A program made the position numbers and the translations under genes. From Stictocephala bisonia (lineage: Eukaryota > Arthropoda > Insecta > Hemiptera > Membracidae), in contig JAQJVL010000030.1 in NCBI GenBank assembly GCA_035578905.1, positions 2,233,159 to 2,297,158 of the forward strand: a DNA stretch of 64,000 nt, given 5' to 3'. This document shows positions 22,816-33,930 of the stretch, piece after piece. Each line of letters opens with the position of its first letter. Positions within the stretch are counted from its first letter, which is position 1. The notes under the pieces are model-generated. The model was not told the DNA's origin and made no database searches. It was given only the letters and a program-made list of their open reading frames with translations.

Positions 22816-23361
22816 AGCTGTTTTAATTTCAATATTACATTTGTAGAGAGCTTAACAGATTTTGTCTATTTTTCATGCGTTTTGTATGTAGGCTAATTAA
22901 GGATTATTGTTTAAAGGTTGCGTTTGTCTATTATAGACTTATTTTACATCTTTCTCTACGAAATTAAATTTTCTAAAAGTTCTGTAAAAAAAATTGGGTT
23001 TATTATACATTGAACATAGTAAATCTGCTTCAAACCTAAAAGGAACTTGTTTTTCGGGACCAAGTTTCGCGTATTTCGTCACATATCTTAAAAACTACTG
23101 CAGCTACAGGTCTGGAAACGGTTTTATTCAATTTTTCAGTTTATTTTAAATAAAGAACGCTAAATTGTACATCTTAATTAACAGCCAACAAATACCCGTA
23201 GGGCTTCATTTCAGCAGGGGAACTGAAATTCAGGCGAAATCTTTCTAGCCGTAACTCTCTAACGAAACATTTTCGGACCTATGTTAATTAGAACTTTTTT
23301 TCTTCTTTTGATGTGAGGAATCACGCCCTGCCTTATGGACACCTTTTTTCAGAACACTCTG
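22816..23361 (-). repeat. Right terminal inverted repeat of the mariner-type element
   Basis: About 546 bp, the complement of the left repeat. It starts 143 bp after the transposase stop codon and ends at the TA duplication. Confidence 0.95.
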
Positions 23362-23834
23362 TATACCTCAAATAAGAAAGTAAAATATTCCTTTAACGTA
23401 TACGAAGCTTATATTATCATTTTGTTAATTTCAGATCATTTGCATGGATTGAGGCCAATGGGCTGCCTCAATGATCTGGTAAATAGGTAGGAGAAGGGTG
23501 GTGTGGTGGTAATTATATCAAAGGAATCAGGTATATGAGACAGCCAGCCGCAGTTAACCCTAAATTAGTAAATATGAATAAAATACCTGTATTTTAAAGC
23601 ATATCAAGTCTGACCTCTTCTTCTTTTTCAACTTTTAAGCAAAATAAAATATAAATATGTGAGTTATATTAGATTACATGTGATTTATTACGTCAAGTAA
23701 TTCATACTAAAGGAGTTTGTTTTATTATTTACAAAACTCCCAATCAAACTTTGAAACTTAAGCATCATACTTACATATATATGTTATCCATCTTATTTTT
23801 TTCCTTCTCATTGTTTTCTTTTTGGTTTATGTTC
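23362..23834. other. Spacer between mariner element and right direct repeat
   Basis: A short imperfect hairpin (GATTGAGGC / GCCTCAAT) lies at about 23447-23476. Nothing else recognised. Confidence 0.5.
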
Positions 23835-24070
23835 AATTAATATTTTTAAATATTTACAAGTTAATTTTCTTAATGTAGTATACTCTACTATACATTTATT
23901 TATTTACTGTACTAGTTTTATCAAATATTTTATCTCAATTAGCAGTAAGCTAGAGAGGAACGACAATGGACTGCAGATGAAAAAATTAATTAATATTGTG
24001 TGATTAGGAAAAAACTATTATCCTATAGGCCAGCTTGACTATTAATACAAAGTAAATACTCTATTTTGAA
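23835..24070. repeat. 240-bp direct repeat, right copy
   Basis: Same-orientation copy of 19722-19967, 4.1 kb away. Without the mariner insertion the two copies would be about 1.6 kb apart. Confidence 0.9.
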
Positions 24071-24470
24071 GCGAAAATACACCCATCAATTTAAATTTTA
24101 TTGTGTTTAAATAACGATTTGTTAAACGAGATACACAAACTTTTATTAGTGTATGCTTTTTTTAGATTGTGAGATATAAAATAGGTATTGACAAAATGCA
24201 AAGTAGACTGGTCAACGTTACTAATAGAGGGTGTTTAGACCAACATCGTCAATCACAACACAGAGGGATGACTACCCAAATCTCCTGTAATTTGCATATT
24301 ACTTGCTTCAGAGCACGGGACTCATGTATATTGTTATCGGAATGGAGATCGTCGGTCGTGTCTGTCCAGCTTAATTTGAACATCATTATATCAAAGACAT
24401 CTATCTAATATAATATTACCATCATTCATTACACGGTATGTCATTCATCGTGATGGTGTGACATATTGTA
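24071..24470. other. Non-coding spacer
   Basis: A 79-residue open frame (24169-24408) starts at a non-ATG codon and has no domain. Nothing else recognised. Confidence 0.5.
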
Positions 24471-24472
24471 AG

Positions 24473-24650
24473 CATTAACATTAAATTAGCTTCTCATCAT
24501 AAACATTAGGCTTCTTCTTCAAAAATTAACAAACATAACATTTTTTATTTTTGAAGAAGGGATTGAAAATGATTTAAGAAATTAAATTAAAATATATCCC
24601 CAAAACGTTTTATTATTTAGTGATGAGAAGCTATTTTAATGTTTATTATT
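24473..24650. repeat. 180-bp imperfect palindrome
   Basis: The outer arms AACATTAAATTAGCTTCTCA / TGAGAAGCTATTTTAATGTT and inner arms CTTCTTCAAAAAT / ATTTTTGAAGAAG are arranged as one interrupted hairpin. It resembles a small foldback or MITE-like element; no clear target duplication is visible. Confidence 0.8.
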
Positions 24651-25100
24651 ATAATAAACATTAATTAATAGTAAAAGCACTCAGAAAACCATTTCCCTCA
24701 CATAACTTTCTTCTTTCCTTACCTTACTCCAGGGAAGAGAAGAATATACCGATCTGACGCTAAGCAAAATGTATATTTGTGAAATTACATACTACATAAA
24801 AAGATAATTAATGAAAAAATCGTTCTTTTACTACTCACTTTAACGTTGATTTTTGGTTTAAAACATGTAAATAAAATAATACACATGTAAAACATTCGAA
24901 TATTGTTTACTGAACTGATATAAATGAGGCTTTTGAGGGCGTAAAGCTATAAGTTGCAACAGATACTATAGCACTTACCTATTATTATTGTCTTTTCTGC
25001 TGTCATGTTGAGATAGTTTAAAATAGTTATTTTTGATAAATATGTAAAAAAACAACACGCTAAAAAACATGCCTAGTTTCAGTTTGTGAGAATAAAGTGG
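24651..25100. other. A+T-rich spacer
   Basis: No feature recognised. Confidence 0.5.
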
Positions 25101-25107
25101 TGATTTA

Positions 25108-25205
25108 TATTCATCAGGTGTGAAGGAGATTTGACCTGACAGCTTAGGTAAAAGGGTGCAGCTGTCAGCGTTTTAAAAATTTCACCACTCAGCACAATTT
25201 ACTTA
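25108..25205. repeat. Dispersed 90-bp repeat, copy 1
   Basis: ATTTGACCTGACAGCTTAGG, AAAAGG and GCAGCTGTCAGCGTTTTAAA, followed by TTTCAC and CAGCACA, match 32640-32722 in the same orientation. The family is unidentified. Confidence 0.8.
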
Positions 25206-25483
25206 GCAGCTCAGAAAGATGACGGTACGCACTTAAGGTAGATTGCCAACCGTGTCCAGGGAGTTATATATTCTTTTGTTTAGTATAAAATAAAATAAAT
25301 TAGTTGTGAACTGTCAAACATTTATTTTTTGGGCCAATTTTTGTACACCCTGCCACAGAATGAAAATAAACAGATATAACTTTCTTATGGCTGCAGTAAA
25401 CGCTTCAGTGGGCGTCATATAGATATTACAGCAAATGATCATATTTATACGACATAATAATTTATGTATGAATTCCTCTGGAT

Positions 25484-25505
25484 TTGGGGGGGGGGGGGGG
25501 AAGGG
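25484..25505. repeat. Poly-G tract
   Basis: An uninterrupted run of about 17 G follows GGATTT. The complementary C run is the likely reason for the proline-rich open frame on the minus strand (25314-25517), which I do not regard as a gene. Confidence 0.9.
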
Positions 25506-25540
25506 AGCGAATAACAAGGTGCTGGCCCTGCTATCGGCAC

Positions 25541-25992
25541 TGGTGGCGCAGTGATGTAACTCAGCTACTTGAGGACAAAGTGTTTGGCAGATTGTAGGCG
25601 ATAGGTTCCATGCTTGGTTCTCCTAATACCGACACGGCGTCCGCTCAATGGTTGTCATCAACGTAGACACTACTAGAGAAGTCTGGAGGGTCCGTGTTGA
25701 ATGGTAGTCAAGGTTCAGATGTTGTGTAGGGAAGAGAACTGAGTGTCAGACTTGTCAGTTAGCTGAAAATCAGACCAACACTACGTGGTTCGGATTCCAC
25801 GTAAAGCTGAAGGTCCCATAGTTGCCCTGGCTATTGGGCTATTAATAAATAGTCCTTTCTGAGCTAAGTCGAACTCTGATAGTAACAATGACTACACTCG
25901 TTCATCTACACTCATCACACTCATTCACTCCTCATATTCGCCCATATCTCTATGATCGGCGTCTTAGAGATGAATAATGAATGAATGAATAA
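25541..25992 (+). repeat. SINE, full length with tetranucleotide tail
   Basis: It starts with a degenerate tRNA-like head (CACTGGTGGCGCAGTGATGT). The blocks of the 12650 copy follow in order: GACACGGCGTCCGCTCAATG, AGAAGTCTGG, GTCCGTGTTGAATGGTAGTC, ACCAACACTACGTGGTTCGG, TTGCCCTGGCTATTGGGC, and ATATTCGCCCATATCTCTA with GATCGGCGTCTTA. The tail is ATGAATAATGAATGAATGAA, the simple-repeat tail expected of SINEs. The B box is lost, so this copy is probably transcriptionally dead. Length is about 450 bp. Confidence 0.88.
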
Positions 25993-28005
25993 TATCGCAT
26001 GACACACTATTTAACTAACTAGTCGACACATCAACTCGACACACATTTTAGCGCACTATTGAAAATGTGACCTATGTTTATTTCTCATATGTAGGCCCTG
26101 TAAGAAAATTTATATCTGTGTTAGCATTTATTATTTATAAATGGCAGCAAATTTTGTTACGGTTATCTAAATTTCTAAAACTAATATTGAGTTGATGGAA
26201 ATAAAGAACTTATATTATTAGAAATTTGCCACAAGGTATGATTCAATTTCTTTTCTAACTGACAGGAGACAAATTATTCCAGGTCTTGTGGGTACCTGGA
26301 ATATATCTGGCACTATTTTGTCAAACGAAGTTCCATCCCACTAAACATTCATCTTCGTTTCAGACTGTTAGAAGATGGATTTTATTCCATGTTGGACGTT
26401 ACCTTAAACATTTTATTAAATAGTAAGCATATAAGTCACTTATAGTTTTACTATGTAAAAAATATTTTAGATAAGTATTAAAAAGCTTCGTTTTACGTTT
26501 TCAGAGTATTTATATATTTTTTTATAGTCTACAGCACACACACTTCAGAGTTAAACTATACCAGAATCGGTTGTTTCATAGTTTGTGGAAAAGAAAGTTT
26601 TAAAGGGTATTGCATATTACAATCTGGGAAATTCTTTAAAAACAAATGTTTAACAACTTTAATTTATCAAATTGATGAATGATTTCAATAACTATAAAAT
26701 CATGCTATCCGAATAAGCATAAACTTTTCACTGTATATTCAAAACTGGTTGATTGAATTTACAACTCGCATAATAAACGCAACCTGAAACAGAATTCGTA
26801 AAAAATACTTTTGTTAATTTTTTCCGTCAACTATGCCTATTATTTCATACTTAATAATATACGCACAGTATATGTAAATTCTACCTCTCACCGTTTAGCT
26901 TTTCAAACATATTCGGTGTTTTCGTACAACTATTTGATCATACAGTTTATTTTACAAATGCGGAGTATTTCCCAAATATTTATTTTTGTTTTATATCTTA
27001 CGTGATTTCTGCTACCTTTTCCCATTAATAATTGCTTTGACTTCCAATAATTAAAGAATAGTTTACTGTAATGAAATTCTTCTTTTCGAAAATTGCAGTG
27101 TATATTTTAATTGAAAGGTTGTTTTGAAAATATATTTCAAATAAGAAAAAAATGTCAATTTAATGGGAAAAAAATTTTAGTTTGAAGAATTATTAGTAAT
27201 ACCACTTACAAATTTAGTACGTTGTAAACTCCCACCTTAGTGAAAATCACTATTCTCGTGAAGCATAAAATAAAAAAAATAAAAAACACCACACTTGTAT
27301 CTAGCAAATTGAAATTAACCTATAAAGGCATCGAATTTAGTTGATAGTTTGTATAAAGTATACAATCGAAGAAGAACATGTGCTATTTGATTGACTACGT
27401 AAAAAAGGGTAGTTTAATATCAAAGAAACATAACGAAAAATATCTTTTAATACATACATTTAGTGTATAAAATAGAAATTGTGTATGGACTGGTCTGTAA
27501 ATATAAATGAAAAATATTCTATGTATTTTTATGTACAGAGAATCATTTCTAGTTGTATGTGTGTTCGCAATAAGCATTAACACGACAACCAAGTAACCTT
27601 CGTGCCTTATTTGTTAGACTGTATCCCTTCACAAACTACCCCTGGGATGTTCGTACATACACTAAGTACAAATTTGTGTTTTGAAATGTTGTCAGTTATT
27701 GTTTATTAGTAACGTGAAGAACGAGTAGTATTCTAACACAACTGCAATGTGATTTACATTAGGTTACATTTATTAGATTCATCAGTTGCCCTTGTGTGTT
27801 TGACAGGCCGTTAGTACGACAATGTCAGTAAAGACTTGATTCACGTTGTTTCAACTCGGATAAATCATCTTGAAGAATTTTCGATTTGATAAATGGTTTC
27901 AGTTCTCTAGATGGAGAGGTAATGTGCAAAAGATTACTGTAACCAAATAGGCTCGATTTCATCCCTTGTTTAGTTGCTTAATACTAATGTTATTGTTAAA
28001 ACCCC
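25993..28005. other. A+T-rich sequence, no gene recognised
   Basis: About 2 kb with no recognised feature on either strand. Confidence 0.5.
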
Positions 28006-28007
28006 AC

Positions 28008-28073
28008 AGTTTTCCACAGACCACACATATTATAATTGTTCCTGACAAACTATTCTGAGACATCGTCTAGTTT
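28008..28073. repeat. Dispersed 60-bp repeat, copy 2
   Basis: Match to 19020-19080 (TTGTTCCTGACAAACTATTC and AGACATCGTCTAGTT). About ten extra bases follow CCACACAT. Confidence 0.85.
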
Positions 28074-28450
28074 AATGTAAACGTGTTAATCACGTCAGTG
28101 AAGTGATAATCTTAGGAATAACATTGTAAAAAACCAAAGTCTATATTTCTTTCACTGCAGTCTCCTTGTATTAAGATGGGATAATAACCTCAAGTAACCT
28201 GACAGTATAGAGTTATGTAATACAATATATGACATTATTTTATTTAAAAAAAGTTTCATCCCCAATTAGAGAAAATCCCTCTACATTTGATGAATCTTAA
28301 GCGTTCAATCTTAATTAGTTAATATTATTTAATCAAATTATGTATTAAATAGTTTATTTTATGTAAAAGAATGTTGTAATTTATTCATTACATTGTAATA
28401 TATTCAACTATCCTCTATACACGTAAAGTGGCCGTCCCACCTATTAAATA
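28074..28450. other. A+T-rich spacer
   Basis: Nothing recognised. Confidence 0.5.
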
Positions 28451-28453
28451 CAT

Positions 28454-28503
28454 CTCTTAATATCGAGATTCTTCGCTTGTATTTAGATTAATATGAATAT
28501 ATA
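28454..28503. repeat. Exact 50-bp duplication, copy 1
   Basis: From CTCTTAATATCGAGATTCTT to GATTAATATGAATATATA the sequence is identical to 30392-30441, 1.9 kb away in the same orientation. Confidence 0.95.
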
Positions 28504-28605
28504 GTGATAATGAACCACCCACCCATCAATACACGTACACCTGTATTGACCAACCCAACAATACACATAAAATAGCCCTTCCATCCCTTACCAGTAACAA
28601 CGTCA
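28504..28605. repeat. C-rich short-motif repeat (ACCCACCCAT family)
   Basis: AACCACCCACCCATCAATAC with following ACGTACACC belongs to a short motif family also seen at 54470-54615, 56925-56950 and 63760-63835. Confidence 0.5.
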
Positions 28606-30390
28606 TTCAGTTATCAGCCAGTTGGATAAAATATTTGCTGTACGAGTATATTATTGATGATCTTATCTCCTACGATGCTGTTTATATTTTATAATATTTT
28701 ATTTAATATTTTTTTTTTTTGCTAACGCATATTTACTACCTTCAAAAAACAGCTTAGGCATATCGAAATTTTAATATGTCTCATTTTCCAAATATCATGT
28801 GAAAAAGTAATACTTTATGAAAACTTAAAACTCTCAACGGACTTTAATTACAGTATGAACTATAGCAATGATTTAGACCATCTGAAATTTGCAATCTATT
28901 TGCTTATTAAGTGGAACTATACCTACAAAATTAAGTAAAAATATTTTTGTAGTCATGTTTGTGTAATGATCAAGAGACACCCTGACTAAGAAACAAAAAT
29001 CATATGATTCCGCATTTGAAAACACCAAGGACATGTCATGTCTTTAGACTTTATTCATGGGTTAAGTAAATGTATACAAATAGATGGTGAAGATGTTACT
29101 GGATGTTTCAATATTTAATGAAAAAAATCTTACTAGAGCAGTTAAGCAATAAGTGCTAAGAAATCAATACATTTTTGAATGGTTATGTCTGAAGTAGACA
29201 AATAAATGCCCATAATTTACTTGCGACATATTTATTTCTCGCTTTGGTAAATTTCTTTCTATATTTCAATTCGGGAGTATCCCTACATGATCACCTACTC
29301 ATCCACAGGGTAGGAATGCCCTTCTTTATTAGGCCATCGACATGTCGATGTTAAGGATTGATAGAACATGTAAATTATTGTACTTGTTCCAACAAGAACA
29401 CAATGTTATGTGTCGAGTCTACTACGTTCTCTCACTTCCTGACTGTTGAGTAACGTCTCATCCACTGGGAGGTAATATCTCTCTTCATTACGTCTATCCC
29501 ACTCGTGTTACCTCCTTCCCTCCCCCCTAAGGTGCCTCACAACTAATGCACAACGACAATTTTATGAAATACGCAGCTAAAACTAAAATAAAATATATGA
29601 AGGTTGTAGATAAACCTTTAAGTGCCATTTTGATTTATTGCGTAGGTTAAGGAAGCTACTAAACGAGTTGAACACTAAAACTTTATACAATTTAGTAACA
29701 CTATCAAGTAATAGTTCACCTCATACATGTAGCGAAGTAAATACGCAATGGCTTGGTTGAAACAGAACGAACTACTGTAGTTCCAGTAATCATTGATCCT
29801 GAATTTATTTAATTGAAGAAATGAACTGTGTTTTACGATATATAAGTTCTTGGAACTGTGTTCCAAGTATATATAAGGCATGGAACAGCTGTAATCATAT
29901 GAAATTATTTATTATTCACAACGAATATTAGTTTATTATTATTTTATTCTAACTCCGTCTAAATGCCTTCTCAGAGGTGCAAAAATTAAAACAGCATACA
30001 TTCTAAAATAGTCATAGAATACTAGGTAAAACATCAAAATATGCTGCTATAGTTGAACGTTCTTAGCCACAGCAGAAAACTATTACACACCCTGACTAAT
30101 TCTAAATTATCCTTAAATGTATTGTGATATTGGATACATTACGCCCCTTTTAACTACTAATTATCGTTGTCACTCCTAAATAATGTAATGTGTTTCGATA
30201 TGGAAACAAAGATGTGTTTTATCTATATACACTTACACATTTTTCTCCTTTTTTTACATTGGATCTGATTGATATGTTATAGAGATGTGACAGACAAAGA
30301 GAACAAGTCAGATCGAATAGTTGGATTGTGTTTCTATCTTCCTTTCATGTATTCGGAATGTAATATAATATTGCAATCTAAGTTTTATTT
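28606..30390. other. A+T-rich sequence with one short palindrome
   Basis: A 16-bp perfect palindrome (half-site CATCGACA) lies at 29335-29350. No gene seen. Confidence 0.5.
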
Positions 30391-30391
30391 C

Positions 30392-30441
30392 TCTTAATAT
30401 CGAGATTCTTCGCTTGTATTTAGATTAATATGAATATATAT
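30392..30441. repeat. Exact 50-bp duplication, copy 2
   Basis: Identical to 28454-28503. Confidence 0.95.
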
Positions 30442-30675
30442 TACACATTTTTTTGCTTTTAAAGTGATCGCAACAGACTTTATTTATGAGTCTGATACTT
30501 ATAATCAGACGATGATCCTATAATCGCCACCATATAGGATTTGATTCTCCATAAGGCCAATATAAATTTTAAAAATTTTACTGCTTCATTTATGCTAAAC
30601 CTTTTTTTTAAGGAGAATACAACTGTCTATAGCCCATCATCAGATCTTAATTGTATCCCTTTATTTATGTTTTGA

Positions 30676-30912
30676 ATGAAAATAACTATTGTACTAATTC
30701 CATTTTTTTTAATGTTCAACTGCCAAACGCGGTTGTCAGGTAGTAATAAATGCGTTGCCTGGCAACCAAATGGGAAAGGAGAGTCAACTGCCACGACTGT
30801 TCAAATTACACGTGGATTAGGGATGGACACCAACCTTGATAGTTCAACACCAGGTCTCTACCATGGTTGTGTCCAGAACGTTACGTCTATGTACGATAAA
30901 ACAATTAATTAG
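30676..30912 (+). CDS. Unrecognised 78-residue open frame, possibly spurious
   Basis: The frame starts at an ATG and begins with a hydrophobic segment (KITIVLIPFFLMF) that would be read as a signal peptide, followed by a polar 60-residue part with two cysteines. I do not recognise a family. There is no visible promoter, splice site or duplicate in the window, and in A+T-rich DNA a frame of this length arises by chance. It is listed because the secretory-type start and balanced composition differ from the surrounding frames. Confidence 0.15.
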   Translation: MKITIVLIPFFLMFNCQTRLSGSNKCVAWQPNGKGESTATTVQITRGLGMDTNLDSSTPGLYHGCVQNVTSMYDKTIN

Positions 30913-31180
30913 TACCCTGTTTATTGCATTGTCTGAATAAATCTGGTCACGCTATCTCCTGTAATTGAAACATTATGTTCTAGATAAAATTGGACCCAAA
31001 TTATTTATACTCGAAAACCAATATCAATAACATCCCAATCAAACTCCCTATCGCCCTTATTGCATGTTAGAGAGGGTGTCGTAAAATTACGTTGCCGTAC
31101 TAAGCGTTCCAGATATCTGTCACTAAGAAGATAAAATTTTACGGATGATAGAAAATTATGGAAACAATTGTTCCGATTGA
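30913..31180. other. Spacer
   Basis: Nothing recognised. Confidence 0.5.
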
Positions 31181-31184
31181 AATA

Positions 31185-32235
31185 TAAGATGATTTTTCCT
31201 TATATTATAACTGTTCTCTCAGCATCAAGGCGAAACTTATGAGAGAAGAGGTTGGGGGGTGGTTATTTGTGTCAACTGTAATGGACGATGTTGGTCCAAA
31301 CATTCCCTTCTATCTGATTTATACTGTCCACAACCTAGAACACCTTGCAAGCCGAGATTGTGTATTGAACAATCTACAATATAAACGGCCAACATCAAGG
31401 TACTAGATATGAGAGGAATGCGGGTGGGGGTGGTTATCTGTGTAAACTGCTGATGAACGATGTTGGCCCAAACATCCCCTTCTAGCAGATTTACACTGTC
31501 AGCGCCCTAGTACATCCTGCAAGCCGAGATTGTGTATTGAACAATCTACAATATAAACGACCAACATCAAGGTACAAGATATGAGAGGAATGAGGGTGGG
31601 GGTGGTTATCTGTGTCAACTGATGATGGACGATGTTGGCCCAAACATCCCCTTCTAGCAGATTTACACTGTCAGCGCCCTAGTACATCTTGCAAGCCGAG
31701 ATTGTGTATTGAACAATCTACAATATAAACGACCAACATCAAGGTACTAGATATGAGAGGAATGCGGGCTGGAGGTGGTTATCTGTGTCAACTGATGATG
31801 GACGATGTTGGCCCAAACATCCCCTTCTAGCAGATTTACACTGTCAGCGCCCTAGTACATCTTGCAAGCCGAGATTGTGTATTGAACAATCTACAATATA
31901 AACGACCAACATCAAGGTACAAGATATGAGAGGAATGCGGGGGGTGGTTATCTGTGTCAACTGATGATGGACGATGTTGGCCCAAACATCCCTTTCTAGC
32001 AGATTTACACTGTCAGCGCCCTAGTACATCTTGCAAGCCGAGATTATGTATTGAACAATCTACAATATAAACGACCAACATCAAGGTACAAGATATGAGA
32101 GGAATGAGGGTGGGGGTGGTTATCTGTGTCAACTGATGATGGACGATGTTGGCCCAAACATCCCCTTCTATCTGATTTATACTGTCCACACCCTAGAACA
32201 CCTTGCAAGCCGTGATCGTCTAAACAGAGTGTTGT
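31185..32235. repeat. Six-copy tandem repeat, unit about 172 bp
   Basis: The word GATGTTGG occurs at 31297, 31459, 31631, 31804, 31973 and 32145, spacings 162, 172, 173, 169 and 172. Each unit contains AGCCGAGATTGTGTATTGAA, CAATATAAACG, CCAACATCAAGGTA, ATGAGAGGAATG, a G-rich run, and GACGATGTTGGCCCAAACAT. Outer units are more diverged than inner ones, as expected from unequal crossing over. Within each unit CCAACATC and GATGTTGG form an inverted pair about 75 bp apart. Open frames crossing it are artefacts. Confidence 0.95.
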
Positions 32236-32635
32236 TTTAAAATACAATACCTAATGTTGTAAACAGGTATTTACATGGCCGGTATGATATATTACATACA
32301 TTTGATATATATTAGTACTACTTATGGGTTAGTGTCGATCAATTTGAATACTAGTGTTCTCACAAAAGTAAAACGTAGATGACGGGAAAAATCTATTATG
32401 GATTATTAGTTGATGAAATAATTTTTTAATAACGACTGAAGCAAATACCCTCAAGCGAATATCTATGACCTTGTAAATACTGCAATGACCATTTTATCAA
32501 TACATTTATAATACATCTCAAATTAAAGTCTTTTTATATACACATATAGATTTATATCTCTCTCATGGCAAGTTGCTATGATACTTAAAGTTGTACTTGT
32601 ATAATGTATCAGGATGAAGGTTCATATTCATTAGG
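32236..32635. other. A+T-rich spacer
   Basis: Nothing recognised. Confidence 0.5.
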
Positions 32636-32725
32636 GAAAGTTGTGAGGTGCATTTGACCTGACTGCTTAGGTAAAAGGGGCAGCTGTCAGCGTTTTAAAT
32701 TTCACTAATCAACACAGCTTTTGGT
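32636..32725. repeat. Dispersed 90-bp repeat, copy 2
   Basis: Match to 25108-25205 with several substitutions and one deletion. Confidence 0.8.
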
Positions 32726-33635
32726 GAGGTATTATTTTTTGGAAAATACAAAATAGTTCTAGAATAATAAAGTCTAGTTTTCCCCACTTTAGAGTAAAAA
32801 ATTAACCAATATAACCATAAAACTGTTTTCGTAATGCTTTTGTTATTAACTAATTCAATCAACAGTGAATTATTAAATGAATTTATCGAACCAAAAGTTC
32901 GATATTTTTATATTTTTTTTAGTAATAATGCAGTTACTTGCTTTTTAATTCAAATTTTTTAAATTATGTAATTTTTTATTTTGTAATGTTTAAAGGAAAA
33001 AAAATCTAAAATTAACAAGCACAGTATATACAATGTATGTATTGCAATAGTTAGCCCACGTGGCCTATAAGGAACATTCAATCACTGCTCATACAAATTG
33101 AGTCTAATTTAACTAAAACATCTTTAGTAATGTATAACATTACATAATGATCCCAAATCGTACTAAGAAATAATAAATAAGTAGTTTTATGCGATTTATA
33201 CAGTAGGAAAATGTTGAATAAAATCTGCTCGTTGCCATCCCACATTGTTCTGGGAATGTAATATGGATTTTATTAACTAGCAAAAGCCGATGTACTTATA
33301 AGGAAAGAATAAATGTTCATAAGGATTTTTAGAATGCTTATAAGGAAAATATTACTTGTTTTTATTAAAACTACGTTTGTTCTTCTGTCAGTCGGATGTT
33401 ATGTCGTTTTAAATATTTTATTTTATTAATGGTAGAGCGAAAAAATGAAAATGTTTGGATTAAAGTTTGTACTTCACTCATTATTAATTTATCACGATCT
33501 TTATACCTCAATACATGAACAATTTGTGTCCCAACCGTCAAATCAAAAACTATTTTTATAGCAACAATTTTGAAAATAAAATATTTTGTATTATAATCAA
33601 TTAATATTTGTGGATAGGGTTTTATGGTTTGTAAT
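32726..33635. other. A+T-rich spacer
   Basis: Nothing recognised. Confidence 0.5.
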
Positions 33636-33639
33636 CGTA

Positions 33640-33930
33640 GTAGGTGGGCCTCAGCCGAAATTTGGGTGGGTGAGCTTTAATGGATCATGCGTGTAGGAAC
33701 TATAGGTTGTTCCAAATGAGCTTTATTTGTATGGAGTGAGCGAGGTGTTGTGGACTGAGCGTGGGTAGGTGGGCTTTAGTGGCTACTTTTTAAAGGGTGT
33801 ATGGTGAGCCCGAAAGGTCAAGTTCGTGAAACTGTGTTCGTAGGGTGAGTTGATTGCCTCAACGTGTTGTATATGTATGGTTTGCCGGTGGTACAACATC
33901 AATGTTTGTATGATGAGTGGGTGGGTCCCA
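33640..33930. repeat. G-rich degenerate repeat region
   Basis: GTAGGTGGGC and GGGTGGGTGAGCTTTAATGG at 33640-33680 recur as GGGTAGGTGGGCTTTAGTGG near 33760, and GAGTGGGTGGGTCC occurs near 33912. The words resemble those in 50277-50960. This looks like an old G-rich tandem repeat. The minus-strand open frame here is not considered a gene. Confidence 0.45.

Larger units (their letters stand above)
20830..23361 (+). mobile_element. Complete mariner-type (DD41D) transposon with long inverted repeats
   Basis: The element is bounded by a TA duplication (20828-20829 and 23362-23363), the target site of the Tc1/mariner superfamily. The ends are CAGGGTGTTCTGAAAAAAGG on the left and, inverted, CAGAGTGTTCTGAAAAAAGG on the right. 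The terminal inverted repeats are about 540 bp each, far longer than the 20-30 bp of classical mariners, and differ by a few substitutions and small indels. The single gene between them is uninterrupted. The total length is 2532 bp. Long inverted repeats and the catalytic spacing suggest the DD41D lineage, not classical DD34D mariner. Intact coding and well-matched ends suggest recent activity. Confidence 0.95.

Noticed and set aside
24404..24425. TCTAATATAATATTACC as a Helitron 5' end
   Set aside because: It starts with TC after an A, but the following sequence lacks the usual Helitron words and no copy or 3' end was found.
25314..25517. Proline-rich small protein on the minus strand
   Set aside because: The proline run is only the poly-G tract read on the other strand, and the frame starts inside A+T-rich unique sequence with no other support.
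31185..32235. CRISPR-like or gene-family array
   Set aside because: The entire 172-bp unit is repeated, with no spacers and no conserved reading frame.
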